A stretch of DNA of 64,000 nt from Levilactobacillus bambusae (GTDB lineage Bacteria > Bacillota > Bacilli > Lactobacillales > Lactobacillaceae). The stretch spans positions 1 through 64,000 of the forward strand of contig NZ_QCXQ01000001.1 of the NCBI RefSeq assembly GCF_003124125.1, in the 5' to 3' direction. Under the pieces are notes generated by a model. The model made no database searches and was not told the origin of the DNA. It worked only from the letters and a program-made list of their open reading frames with translations. Each line of letters begins with the position of its first letter. The first letter of the stretch is position 1. Position numbers and translations under genes: made by a program. Below are positions 1-7,374 of the stretch, in pieces.

Positions 1-17
1 ATAGGACGTTGCCGCGC
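1..17 (+). rRNA. rrf: 5S rRNA, 3' end only
   Basis: The first bases, ATAGGACGTTGCCGCGC, match the conserved 3' end of Firmicute 5S rRNA (typically ...GTAGGACGTTGCC...). The window therefore begins in the last nucleotides of an rRNA operon, and the tRNA array that starts 11 bases later is the usual distal tRNA cluster of such an operon. Only the tail is present, so the call rests on this short motif plus context. Confidence 0.8.
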
Positions 18-27
18 TCATATATTT

Positions 28-100
28 GGAGGATTAGCTCAGTTGGGAGAGCATCTGCCTTACAAGCAGAGGGTCACAGGTTCGAGCCCTGTATCCTCCA
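28..100 (+). tRNA. tRNA-Val(UAC)
   Basis: Full cloverleaf: acceptor GGAGGAT pairs with ATCCTCC, anticodon loop CTTACAA, discriminator A. CCA is not encoded. First tRNA after the 5S rRNA, as in Bacillus rRNA-linked arrays. Confidence 0.97.
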
Positions 101-103
101 TAT

Positions 104-176
104 GAGCCGTTAGCTCAGTTGGTAGAGCATCTGACTTTTAATCAGAGGGTCGACGGTTCGAGCCCGTCACGGCTCA
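104..176 (+). tRNA. tRNA-Lys(UUU)
   Basis: Acceptor GAGCCGT pairs with ACGGCTC, anticodon loop CTTTTAA, discriminator A. It is followed by a small TTACCC-GAA-GGGTAA hairpin (177-191), possibly a processing signal. Confidence 0.97.
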
Positions 177-214
177 TTACCCGAAGGGTAATGATGTAAC
201 ATCACATCAACGAT

Positions 215-287
215 GCCGACTTAGCTCAGTTGGTAGAGCACCTGTCTTGTAAACAGGGGGTCGGAAGTTCGAATCTTCTAGTCGGCA
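215..287 (+). tRNA. tRNA-Thr(UGU)
   Basis: Acceptor GCCGACT pairs with AGTCGGC, anticodon loop CTTGTAA. Normal D and T arms. Confidence 0.97.
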
Positions 288-299
288 TTAATTTAATAT

Positions 300-371
300 G
301 CGGAAGTAGTTCAGTGGTAGAACATCACCTTGCCATGGTGGGGGTCGCGGGTTCGAATCCCGTCTTCCGCT
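300..371 (+). tRNA. tRNA-Gly(GCC)
   Basis: Acceptor GCGGAAG pairs with CTTCCGC, anticodon loop TTGCCAT, discriminator U. A second glycine tRNA (UCC) is at 1204. Confidence 0.96.
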
Positions 372-381
372 TTGTCAATCT

Positions 382-467
382 GCCGGGGTGGCGGAATTGG
401 CAGACGCACGGGACTTAAAATCCCGCGGTCAGTGATGACCGTACCGGTTCAAGCCCGGTCCTCGGCA
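382..467 (+). tRNA. tRNA-Leu(UAA)
   Basis: Class II tRNA of 86 nt with a long variable arm. Acceptor GCCGGGG pairs with CCTCGGC including one G-U; anticodon loop CTTAAAA. Confidence 0.96.
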
Positions 468-481
468 TATTAATTAAATAC

Positions 482-555
482 GCACCCATAGCGCAATTGG
501 ATAGAGTGTCTGACTACGAATCAGAAGGTTGTAGGTTCGACTCCTACTGGGTGCA
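482..555 (+). tRNA. tRNA-Arg(ACG)
   Basis: Acceptor GCACCCA pairs with TGGGTGC, anticodon loop CTACGAA. The A34 is expected to be edited to inosine by TadA. Confidence 0.97.
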
Positions 556-559
556 TTTT

Positions 560-633
560 CGGGAAGTAGCTCAGCTTGGTAGAGCACCTGGTTTGGGACC
601 AGGGGGTCGCAGGTTCGAATCCTGTCTTCCCGA
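560..633 (+). tRNA. tRNA-Pro(UGG)
   Basis: Acceptor CGGGAAG pairs with CTTCCCG, anticodon loop TTTGGGA, discriminator A. Confidence 0.97.
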
Positions 634-661
634 TAGAATGTTTTTGACATTTTATTTACAT

Positions 662-735
662 CGCGGTGTAGCTCAGCAGGTCAGAGCGTCCGGTTCATAC
701 CCGGGAGGTCGAGGGTTCGATTCCCCCTGCCGCGA
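662..735 (+). tRNA. tRNA-Met(CAU), elongator
   Basis: CAU anticodon in the loop TTCATAC, which resembles the Firmicute elongator tRNA-Met. Its place before the second CAU tRNA matches the Bacillus order Met-Ile2-Ser-fMet-Asp-Phe. The acceptor begins with C1 paired to G72, so it is not the initiator, which has a C1xA72 mismatch. Elongator versus Ile2 is assigned by similarity and order. Confidence 0.85.
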
Positions 736-753
736 TTAGCTCTTGGACTACCT

Positions 754-827
754 GGACCTTTAGCTCAGTTGGTTAGAGCAGACGGCTCATAACCGTCCGG
801 TCGTAGGTTCGAGTCCTACAAGGTCCA
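754..827 (+). tRNA. tRNA-Ile2(CAU), lysidine type
   Basis: CAU anticodon, body beginning GGACCTTTAGCTC with a GACGG/CCGTC anticodon stem, as in Firmicute tRNA-Ile2 that TilS modifies at C34 to read AUA. The identity is inferred from family resemblance and from the conserved array order; elongator Met is the alternative. Confidence 0.8.
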
Positions 828-857
828 TCAGCTTTTATGTTATACTTATATTGTTAC

Positions 858-947
858 GGAGGATTACCCAAGTCTGGCTGAAGGGAACGGTCTTGAAAAC
901 CGTCAGGTGGGTCAAACCACGCGGGAGTTCGAATCTCCCATCCTCCT
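858..947 (+). tRNA. tRNA-Ser(UGA)
   Basis: Class II tRNA of 90 nt. Acceptor GGAGGAT pairs with ATCCTCC; anticodon UGA within TCTTGAAAACC; long variable arm. The discriminator is U, while the other Ser tRNA here has G. Confidence 0.94.
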
Positions 948-956
948 TTTTATTAT

Positions 957-1030
<74 letters not shown>

Positions 1031-1032
1031 TT

Positions 1033-1107
1033 GGTCCGTTGGTCTAGTTGGTTTAGGACGCCTGCCTGTCACGCAGGAGATCACGAGTTCGAGTCTCGTA
1101 CGGACCG
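1033..1107 (+). tRNA. tRNA-Asp(GUC), copy 1
   Basis: Acceptor GGTCCGT pairs with ACGGACC, anticodon loop CTGTCAC, discriminator G. Two bases after the fMet tRNA; identical to the copy at 1651. Confidence 0.97.
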
Positions 1108-1111
1108 TTTT

Positions 1112-1184
1112 GGCTCGGTAGCTCAGTCGGTAGAGCAACGGATTGAAGCTCCGTGTGTCGGCGGTTCGATTCCGTCCCGCGCCA
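1112..1184 (+). tRNA. tRNA-Phe(GAA) with acceptor mismatch
   Basis: Anticodon loop TTGAAGC and normal D and T arms. The acceptor strands are GGCTCGG and CCGCGCC, which leaves a T4:C69 mismatch. Firmicute tRNA-Phe normally has CCGAGCC on the 3' side. The rest of the molecule looks intact, so it may still be functional, or position 1180 may be a sequencing error. Confidence 0.92.
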
Positions 1185-1203
1185 TTGTTACTTAGTTTAA
1201 TAT

Positions 1204-1274
1204 GCGGGTGTAGTTTAGTGGTAAAACCACAGCCTTCCAAGCTGTTGTCGCGAGTTCGATTCTCGTCACCCGCT
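1204..1274 (+). tRNA. tRNA-Gly(UCC)
   Basis: Acceptor GCGGGTG pairs with CACCCGC, anticodon loop CTTCCAA, 71 nt with a short D loop. Confidence 0.96.
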
Positions 1275-1284
1275 TAAGCAATAT

Positions 1285-1358
<74 letters not shown>

Positions 1359-1370
1359 TTGTCACAATAT

Positions 1371-1458
1371 GGAGACATACTCAAGTGGCTGAAGAGGTGC
1401 CCCTGCTAAGGGTATAGGTCGCGCAAGCGGCGCGAGAGTTCGAATCTCTCTGTCTCCG
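1371..1458 (+). tRNA. tRNA-Ser(GCU)
   Basis: Class II tRNA. Acceptor GGAGACA pairs with TGTCTCC, anticodon loop CTGCTAA, discriminator G, long variable arm. Confidence 0.96.
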
Positions 1459-1466
1459 TTTTATAT

Positions 1467-1538
1467 GACCCGTTGGTCAAGTGGTTAAGACACCGCCCTT
1501 TCACGGCGGTAACATGGGTTCAAATCCCGTACGGGTCA
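1467..1538 (+). tRNA. tRNA-Glu(UUC)
   Basis: Acceptor GACCCGT pairs with ACGGGTC, anticodon loop CTTTCAC. The first base pair is G-C and the second A-T. Confidence 0.96.
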
Positions 1539-1541
1539 TTT

Positions 1542-1559
1542 AACCAGTTTTTGGTTTTT
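1542..1559 (+). terminator. weak terminator-like hairpin inside the tRNA array
   Basis: AACCA-GTTTT-TGGTT followed by TTT and an AT-rich tract lies between tRNA-Glu and the second fMet-Asp pair. The stem is only 5 bp. It could be the end of the original array, before the fMet-Asp pair was duplicated downstream. Confidence 0.35.
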
Positions 1560-1574
1560 ATATTATTATATTAT

Positions 1575-1648
<74 letters not shown>

Positions 1649-1650
1649 TT

Positions 1651-1725
1651 GGTCCGTTGGTCTAGTTGGTTTAGGACGCCTGCCTGTCACGCAGGAGATC
1701 ACGAGTTCGAGTCTCGTACGGACCG
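1651..1725 (+). tRNA. tRNA-Asp(GUC), copy 2
   Basis: Identical to 1033-1107. Last tRNA of the array; an intrinsic terminator begins 7 bases later. Confidence 0.97.
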
Positions 1726-1731
1726 TTACTA

Positions 1732-1759
1732 ACACGTCATGTTGATGACGTGTTTTTTT
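1732..1759 (+). terminator. terminator of the tRNA array
   Basis: ACACGTCAT-GTTG-ATGACGTGT, a 9-bp stem followed by seven Ts. Confidence 0.93.
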
Positions 1760-1774
1760 GTGCCTACTAAAATT

Positions 1775-1809
1775 AAAAGCGTTCTAACTGAAGTTAGAAC
1801 ACTTTTTTT
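1775..1809. terminator. bidirectional hairpin ending the DUF2075 gene
   Basis: GTTCTAAC-TGAA-GTTAGAAC (1781-1800) is flanked by A-rich bases on the left and seven Ts on the right. On the minus strand it follows the stop codon of the DUF2075 gene directly; on the plus strand it backs up the tRNA terminator. Confidence 0.8.
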
Positions 1810-3036
1810 CTATATGGCCAAGTGACCGTTATTGTGAGATACAAGATACTGTTGGAGGTTAGCATCATGTGCAAATAGATAAAGGCCATGGACCCCACGT
1901 TTCATTAATACATTGATTGAATTAAACACCATCTGACATTGAATCTGACGAATTTGGGCGGGATCAGTGAGATCTTTCCGTTTTTTAAAGGCTTCAACGT
2001 CGGTAAATTGGTTGAGATCGATCTGAACTTGTTGATGTCGTAGGGTAACGGGTGGCCCTAAAATTAAGCCCACGTAGTTTAAATCAAAGCCTTGGCACGT
2101 GTAGATGGAGCCAACCTCATTAATTGTTTCGGGGATTTCGGCCCATGGAACGGTGGTGTAATTATACTGGTCCCATGGCAGGTGGAAATTGCCTTCGGTA
2201 ACGTAATGTTTCCCGCCATCTAGGGTAGAGGGATAGCCAGAAGTGGATACAATGCGGGATAGCCCCACTTGTTTATTACGGACAACAATTGCTTGACGCA
2301 TTTTTTCAGCATCGGTGTAAATTCGCAGATCAAAGTTTTCTCCCACCAATTTAGGAACGGGGGTTAGCTGACCCTGACAAAAATGGTTGATCCAAGTAAT
2401 TAATTCATCATTCGCCGTCATTCTAAATTGTTGGGTTAACCGGTAAGCTTCATGGGGGTAGGGGGCAAGCAGTTTTATCAGTCGGGCCTCGCTCCACCAA
2501 CTTTTCATTCGTAAGACTTGGGTCTCATCAAAGACCAGGACAATGACCTTGGCGTGGTGTAAGAGGGATTCTAACTGGTTCGTACCGTAAAAATTATTAT
2601 AGTGATCTGGTTTCGAAAGTAAGAGGTGAGCTTCGTCAATGACAACGACGTCAGCAGATGTCCGGCCTTGCTCAAGTTGGTTAATGAGGGTGGTGGGACG
2701 TTCAAAATCCTTTTTTAAGAGGACCTTACTGGTTCCAGCAATATTGCGATAAACCTTTAAAACCTCGGGATGATTGACTAAAAAGTAATTTGTCGAGTGA
2801 TAGAGTGGTGACTGAGGATCAGTTCGCGCCTGGGTTTGTATTTGTGAGAAGAGGTGGGAAAGGATAATGCTTTTTCCCGTCCCTGCATCACCTAGAACGG
2901 TGAAGATAGCGGGAGAATCCTGCTGTTTAAGGTGGTTCTTAATGAAGTGACTGATGCGGTTAACTAGTTGGTTTTGAACGTCCGATAAGGGGAGAAGTGG
3001 AGATAATTTATCGGTTGCTGCGTTTGATTTGGTCAT
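1810..3036 (-). CDS. DUF2075 family P-loop ATPase (AAA/helicase-like)
   Basis: A 408-residue protein with Walker A GDAGTGKS at residues 49-56 and a DEAH Walker B (VVVIDEAHLLL) at about 130-140. This is the arrangement of the DUF2075 (COG3410-type) NTPase family, related to superfamily 1 helicases and Schlafen ATPases. The C-terminal half carries IYTCQGFDLNYVG, a helicase motif typical of the family. No fused nuclease domain is seen, unlike larger DUF2075 proteins. ATG start preceded by AAAGGAG. It stands alone, convergent with the tRNA array, with no co-transcribed partner. Substrate and role are unknown; nucleic-acid remodelling is an inference from the fold. Confidence 0.85.
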   Translation of the reverse strand: MTKSNAATDKLSPLLPLSDVQNQLVNRISHFIKNHLKQQDSPAIFTVLGDAGTGKSIILSHLFSQIQTQARTDPQSPLYHSTNYFLVNHPEVLKVYRNIAGTSKVLLKKDFERPTTLINQLEQGRTSADVVVIDEAHLLLSKPDHYNNFYGTNQLESLLHHAKVIVLVFDETQVLRMKSWWSEARLIKLLAPYPHEAYRLTQQFRMTANDELITWINHFCQGQLTPVPKLVGENFDLRIYTDAEKMRQAIVVRNKQVGLSRIVSTSGYPSTLDGGKHYVTEGNFHLPWDQYNYTTVPWAEIPETINEVGSIYTCQGFDLNYVGLILGPPVTLRHQQVQIDLNQFTDVEAFKKRKDLTDPAQIRQIQCQMVFNSINVLMKRGVHGLYLFAHDANLQQYLVSHNNGHLAI

Positions 3037-3092
3037 CGGATAACTCCTTTTGTCCTGATTAAAGTTGATTTTCGGGTTAAAATGGCGTCACT

Positions 3093-3135
3093 ATGCCAAA
3101 ATAAAGGGACCCACAATTAACTGTGTGGATCCCTT
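3093..3135 (-). terminator. terminator of the HmoB-like gene
   Basis: On the minus strand AAGGGATCCACA pairs across an 8-base loop with TGTGGGTCCCTT, followed by TATTTT. It lies just after the stop codon of the gene at 3148. Confidence 0.85.
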
Positions 3136-3147
3136 ACTTAATGGTGA

Positions 3148-3645
3148 CTAGTCCGTTTCCTTTAGGGCGTGAAATTGGTAACCAGATTGGAAGTAATGGT
3201 AGTTAGTTTGCATGAATTGACTAAACTTAGCGTAGGAGTCGCTTCGCTGCCAGGTTGCAAATTCTTTATGACTTTCCCATAGGGTTAACAAACAAACCTT
3301 GGCGGTATTGGAATTATCAGCTAAACCATATAGTCCAATCATCCCATCGGGCATATTATTTGCCAAAGCGTTCACTTTGGCGGCAAAGATTTTGACATCG
3401 TCACCGGTAATATTGAAGTACATAAAGTTAAAGTAGCCGCGCCAGTCATTCTCACCACTATGGATCTTGACGTTGAAGACCGTTGGGTTTTTAAAAATTG
3501 TCGGCTCACCAGAGACATCCAGTAATTGCAACCCTTCAGTTTCGGTGGAAGATCGCAATAAAAGTAACTCGCGGTCAGGATTCTGAGTGATCAGTTTCTT
3601 TAAGATGGGTTCGGTACCGAACGTGACTGAAATTTGATTGATCAT
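3148..3645 (-). CDS. antibiotic-biosynthesis-monooxygenase-fold protein, HmoB/TRAP-like
   Basis: A 165-residue protein whose length and C-terminal half (LTLWESHKEFATWQRSDSY) match the HmoB (YhgC)/TRAP family, a dimeric alpha-beta-barrel group. Bacillus HmoB is reported to degrade heme; the staphylococcal relative was called TRAP. The ABM-type domain occupies about residues 65-150 and the N-terminal part is the usual family extension. ATG start after GAGGAGG. A TATAAT-like -10 on the minus strand lies at 3673-3678, in the divergent region shared with the hydrolase at 3773. Heme or quinone oxidation is inferred from the family only; no heme ligand can be assigned by eye. Confidence 0.75.
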   Translation of the reverse strand: MINQISVTFGTEPILKKLITQNPDRELLLLRSSTETEGLQLLDVSGEPTIFKNPTVFNVKIHSGENDWRGYFNFMYFNITGDDVKIFAAKVNALANNMPDGMIGLYGLADNSNTAKVCLLTLWESHKEFATWQRSDSYAKFSQFMQTNYHYFQSGYQFHALKETD

Positions 3646-3772
3646 TTCTGTCCCTCCTCTTTCTTCACTTCCATTATAGAAGTTTATTTCCGAAATAGAT
3701 AACGTTTACTCTAAGAATTTTTAAGGCTAAACTAAGGGTAACGAAAATATTATAAAAAGGGAAGTTATCTGA

Positions 3773-4516
3773 ATGAAATTAACGGTACTTGGTTACTATG
3801 GGGGCTACCCGGCTAATCACGTTGGGACCAGCAGTTACTTATTAAGTAGTGGGGGATACCAACTGCTTTTAGACTGTGGCAGTGGGGCCCTCTTAAGTTT
3901 AGAGGAGCGGTTAGATCCGCTGCAACTCGACGCGGTTATTCTGTCACACTATCACCACGATCACACAGCTGATGTTGGGGTTCTTCAATATAATTGGCAG
4001 CTTGGGAAATCGGCAAAGAAAGAACCCGTTTTACCGATTTATGGTCCAACAAGTGACCCCTTAAACTTTGCGGCGTTGACTTGGCCGGAAGCAACAAGGG
4101 GAGTGGGGTATACAGCCGACAGTAAGCTTGATTTAGGCCCGTTCCAAGTGACTTTTTTAACAACCCATCATCCCGTTCCGGCGTACGCCATGAGGTTTGT
4201 TGAAAAGAAAACGCATCAGACGTTTGTTTTTACGTCGGATACGGCTTACTTTGAGGCGCTCATTGATTTTGCTCGGGGAGCCAATTTATTAATGACGGAT
4301 ACTAATTTTTTTGCGGATCATGTCGGACAGGCGTGGCATATGACTTCAACTCAGTCGGGGGAACTTGCAAAACGAGCTCAGGTCGATCGGCTGTTACTCA
4401 CGCACCTGCCTCAGAATGGCAACTTAGATCAATTAGTGACGGAAGCCCAAACAGCTGCCGGGACCATTCCGGTTATTCGGGCAGAAAAATATCTTGAAGT
4501 GAACCTATCTGAATAA
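3773..4516 (+). CDS. metallo-beta-lactamase-fold hydrolase (YhfI/RNase Z-like)
   Basis: A 247-residue protein with the HxHxDH metal motif SHYHHDH at residues 58-64. Further metal ligands are likely at TTHHPVP (about 129) and FTSDTAYF (about 153), and the C-terminal LLLTHLPQ supplies the last His. The layout resembles RNase Z and B. subtilis YhfI rather than true lactamases. It lacks the flexible exosite arm expected of RNase Z, so tRNA 3' processing is not claimed despite the nearby tRNA array. ATG start after AAAGGGAAG. Monocistronic, divergent from the HmoB-like gene. Confidence 0.8.
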   Translation: MKLTVLGYYGGYPANHVGTSSYLLSSGGYQLLLDCGSGALLSLEERLDPLQLDAVILSHYHHDHTADVGVLQYNWQLGKSAKKEPVLPIYGPTSDPLNFAALTWPEATRGVGYTADSKLDLGPFQVTFLTTHHPVPAYAMRFVEKKTHQTFVFTSDTAYFEALIDFARGANLLMTDTNFFADHVGQAWHMTSTQSGELAKRAQVDRLLLTHLPQNGNLDQLVTEAQTAAGTIPVIRAEKYLEVNLSE

Positions 4517-4744
4517 TATGAATCTAATAATAAATAAAATTAAAAAATAAATTGTGCAAAATTGAATAGTAGACTTTAATTGGTGTTTTTGGCGTGTCTA
4601 AAGTATGAAAATAAACATATTGTTATATTATGTTTATTAAAAATGCTGGAATATTTTGTGAATTTCCTTCATTTTCAAACTTTATGGCGTATACTCTAAG
4701 GTGTTGAACGAACACCAAGTCATAATGGTTTAGGAGGAATTAAA
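4517..4744 (+). other. AT-rich leader/promoter region of spx
   Basis: A 228-bp noncoding stretch. A TATACT at 4690-4695 is a possible -10 without a convincing -35. The hairpin GGTGTT-GAACG-AACACC (about 4700-4716) would lie in the leader, ahead of the SD TAGGAGG. I see no clear terminator for the preceding hydrolase gene. Confidence 0.4.
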
Positions 4745-5149
4745 ATGACAGTACTCTTATATACATCTCCCAGCTGCACATCCTGCCGTAAAGCTCGTGA
4801 ATGGTTGGATGAGCATGAAATTGATTACGTTGAAAAAAACATCTTTTTAGAACCACTATCAAATGAAGAGATTAAACGGATTTTACGTTTGACCGAAGAC
4901 GGAACCGAGGAGATCATTTCCAAACGATCAAACGCCTACCAAAACTTAGATCGCGACATTAATGAAATGTCCTTAAAGGAACTTTATCAGTTGATTCATG
5001 ATGAACCTGGAATTCTTCGGCGACCAATTATGACGGATAATAAGCGGCTCCAAGTGGGCTATAACGATGAAGAAATGGGCCGGTTTCTCCCACGCTACGT
5101 TCGGGTATTAGAACTTGAACGGGCCCGGAAGCTAGCCAATGATTTCTAA
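4745..5149 (+). CDS. spxA: redox-sensing transcriptional regulator Spx
   Basis: A 134-residue ArsC-like protein with the redox switch CTSC (Cys11 and Cys14) in [14 protein letters not shown] and the RRPI segment near residue 90, typical of Spx. Spx binds the RNA polymerase alpha C-terminal domain and reprograms transcription under disulfide stress. It is degraded by ClpXP with the help of SpxH, encoded in this same cluster at 9225. Length is normal. ATG start with TAGGAGG seven bases upstream. It has its own long leader and a following hairpin, so it is probably monocistronic. The order spx-mecA-coiA-pepF is the same as in Bacillus. Confidence 0.95.
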   Translation: MTVLLYTSPSCTSCRKAREWLDEHEIDYVEKNIFLEPLSNEEIKRILRLTEDGTEEIISKRSNAYQNLDRDINEMSLKELYQLIHDEPGILRRPIMTDNKRLQVGYNDEEMGRFLPRYVRVLELERARKLANDF

Positions 5150-5179
5150 TTTCCCGCAATTTAAGCGAGCAACTGAGAT

Positions 5180-5239
5180 AAATAAGCAGACCAGCAAAGT
5201 TTGATTGCAACCAATTGAATTTTGCTGGTCTGCTTATTT
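5180..5239 (+). terminator. long-stem hairpin after spxA
   Basis: A 19-bp perfect stem (5180-5198 with 5221-5239) with a 22-base loop. There is no U-tract beyond the stem, whose 3' arm ends TTATTT. Probable terminator. Confidence 0.7.
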
Positions 5240-5304
5240 AGTTCCTATTGAGGGATAATTTTGACGTTGTTGTCCCAGTTTCGGGCGAAAGTGACAAATT
5301 CTAC

Positions 5305-5332
5305 TTTACAAGAAATTTAAAACCGTTAGAAT
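5305..5332 (+). promoter_or_regulatory. promoter of mecA
   Basis: TTTACA and TAGAAT separated by 16 bp, ending 44 bases before the chosen mecA start. Confidence 0.6.
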
Positions 5333-5375
5333 AATAAACAGTATAAGGCGTAGTACGGGAAAAGAGGTGTTAGGC

Positions 5376-6083
5376 ATGGAAATGGAACGCATTAATGAAA
5401 ATACGATTCGGGTTTTGATTGGAAATGATGACTTGACGGCTCGGGGAATTACGGTTTTAGATCTGTTAGGGGATCACCAACAAATCGAAACGTTTTTTTA
5501 TAGTATCTTAGATGAAGTTGATATTGATCATCAATTTCAAGAAAATGATGCCGTGACCTTTCAAGTGTTGCCCAATAAGGATGGGTTAGAGCTCTTTATT
5601 AGTAAAAATAATTTAGCCGGGGACTCTCAGCTGGATGACTTGGCCGATGCAACCGTTGATTTAGACCATCCAGATGAAGTGTCTGATCAACTTAAGCGTC
5701 AACTCATGCAGACTGATGGTGTTTCCACGCCCCATCATTTAGATGCAGACACAAATAATGTTGACGATTATCTGCAGGACGGTAAAACAGAACAGAAGAA
5801 ATTTATCTTAAAGCTGGGTTCCTTTGAAAATATGGTGCAGCTCTCACGAATTCTATTTTTAGAGAATGGGGCGTCATCCCTATATTCTTATCAGAACGAC
5901 TACTATTTAGAACTCATCTTCTTCGTTGCCGTAGCTTCTACGGACCGAATCAGGGCTGAATTAGCCATTGCATATGAATATGCGGATAAAACCAACGTAA
6001 CGGAAGATGTTTTAAAGGAGCACGGGAAGAAAGTCATGGCTGATTCAGCTTTAGAACTGATCCGGCATTACTTTAACGATTAA
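5376..6083 (+). CDS. mecA: adaptor protein MecA
   Basis: A 235-residue protein beginning MEMERINENTIRV, like B. subtilis MecA (MEIERINEHT). MecA delivers substrates such as ComK to ClpC-ClpP. The N-terminal substrate-binding domain spans about 1-95. An acidic low-complexity linker follows, then the C-terminal ClpC-binding domain from about 145 to the end. ATG 5376 is chosen because AAAGAGG lies eight bases upstream. The reading frame opens nine bases earlier at a GTG that overlaps this ribosome binding site and is unlikely. Own promoter and terminator; next to coiA, as is usual in Bacilli. Confidence 0.93.
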   Translation: MEMERINENTIRVLIGNDDLTARGITVLDLLGDHQQIETFFYSILDEVDIDHQFQENDAVTFQVLPNKDGLELFISKNNLAGDSQLDDLADATVDLDHPDEVSDQLKRQLMQTDGVSTPHHLDADTNNVDDYLQDGKTEQKKFILKLGSFENMVQLSRILFLENGASSLYSYQNDYYLELIFFVAVASTDRIRAELAIAYEYADKTNVTEDVLKEHGKKVMADSALELIRHYFND

Positions 6084-6114
6084 GTTTCACCGAAAAGAAC
6101 ACAGAGTTAAGGCT

Positions 6115-6162
6115 AAAAACCGATTAACGAATCCTCAAGTTAGGGGCGTTAATCGGTTTTTT
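6115..6162 (+). terminator. terminator of mecA
   Basis: AAAAACCGATTAACG pairs with CGTTAATCGGTTTTTT across a 17-base loop; the 3' arm ends in six Ts. Confidence 0.88.
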
Positions 6163-6214
6163 CGACAAAAAGGGAGTGAATTACGGATATTAGGTATGGA
6201 TGGGGAGTGAGAAA

Positions 6215-7306
6215 ATGTTTATTGCGGAATTTCACCAGCGATTGGTGGACGCAAAGGATGCTAAACCAAAGGAAGATTATTACTGTCCTGCCTGTCATGA
6301 ACGGCTTATTTTACGGCGGGGGAAATGTTACCTCGCTCATTTTGCGCATCAACCTCATAGTCGTTGCTCGGTGTCTTCGGAGCCGGAATCCAGGGAACAC
6401 CTACTAGGTAAACGTCAACTTGCCCATTTTGCCCGGGTGGCTAAGTTTCAACCGGTCTTTGAACGGGTCTATCCGGAATTTAATCAGCGGGCTGATGTTG
6501 TCCTTCCGCGGGCAACCAGGCCAGACCTTATCTTTGAATATCAGTGCAGTCCCATCAGCCATGCCAGCGTTTTAAAACGAACGTCCGGCTACGAAAATCA
6601 TGGACTTCAAGTCCTGTGGCTCTTAGGCCCACGCTATCAGGTTAAACGGCTAAAACAAACGGTTCTAGAGCGGTTCGCCCGGTTTCATCCCGCCGTTGGC
6701 CTTTACTGTCTTTACTGGTCAACTCGTGAGCGGGGGATCATTATTCGTTATCATATCCGGGATAGAGGGGATGGCACGCTAACCTATATGACCCAAACTT
6801 GTCGTAGTTGGTCGACGTTCTGCCAGTTATTTAGGCGGGCTCACTCAGTTTCAGAGTGGCCAATTGATGCCACGCGATTTCGGCTGCGTCTTCAGCGCCA
6901 ACTCTTTTCGGGAGATCGACGGTGGCAGGCCTTACAGCGGCAATGCTACCCGAAACACCTTAACCTCATTGGAATGCCAGACGCTGTTTTTACGCCCCTA
7001 TTAACATCGTTACCGTTGACGGGAATTGGGGCCTACCTAACCCGAGCCCTCATTTTAGTTCAGCTAGCGGGCAATGAGCGCCTTACCAACCCGGAGTTCC
7101 AGCAGCTCATCGAACGGGCAAATGCCCTTGCTAAGCCCTATAATTACGTCCAACGTTCCGCCCGGTTAGGTGAACGACGGTGGCAGAAAATTGAGCTGCA
7201 ATGGTTACTGCAGACCCGGTGTTTAAATGAAAAAGCCACCGGTTATTCGTGTCATTTACCGACTTGGTATACAGATTTTAACGATTGGTTTAAACAAACC
7301 GGCTAA
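6215..7306 (+). CDS. coiA: competence protein CoiA-like, nuclease-fold
   Basis: A 363-residue CoiA family protein. The N-terminal part has a CPAC pair (Cys24, Cys27) plus YLAHFAHQ, followed by a restriction-endonuclease-like core with RPDLIFEYQCSPIS. In streptococci CoiA is needed for processing and recombining transforming DNA. ATG 6215 (MFIAEF) is preferred over the in-frame ATG 6200 because GGGGAG lies between them at good spacing for 6215. The gene sits between mecA and pepF, as in Bacillus. Its presence does not by itself show that this strain is transformable. Confidence 0.85.
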   Translation: MFIAEFHQRLVDAKDAKPKEDYYCPACHERLILRRGKCYLAHFAHQPHSRCSVSSEPESREHLLGKRQLAHFARVAKFQPVFERVYPEFNQRADVVLPRATRPDLIFEYQCSPISHASVLKRTSGYENHGLQVLWLLGPRYQVKRLKQTVLERFARFHPAVGLYCLYWSTRERGIIIRYHIRDRGDGTLTYMTQTCRSWSTFCQLFRRAHSVSEWPIDATRFRLRLQRQLFSGDRRWQALQRQCYPKHLNLIGMPDAVFTPLLTSLPLTGIGAYLTRALILVQLAGNERLTNPEFQQLIERANALAKPYNYVQRSARLGERRWQKIELQWLLQTRCLNEKATGYSCHLPTWYTDFNDWFKQTG

Positions 7307-7330
7307 TTATTTCCGTGGTGGTTTTTAGCG

Positions 7331-7339
7331 TGGTACACT
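7331..7339 (+). promoter_or_regulatory. extended -10 promoter of pepF
   Basis: TGGTACACT, an extended -10 without a clear -35, 36 bases before the pepF start. Confidence 0.5.
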
Positions 7340-7374
7340 AAATTCAATGATGATAAGGAAACGGGGTTTAATGG

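Noticed and set aside
644-649. Perfect TTGACA -35 between tRNA-Pro and tRNA-Met
   Set aside because: A -10 at proper spacing would fall inside tRNA-Met and no match is there; the bases also form a small AATGT/ACATT hairpin.
3773-4516. RNase Z as name for the metallo-beta-lactamase protein
   Set aside because: The exosite arm that binds tRNA is not visible and the length is short for RNase Z; kept as a general hydrolase.
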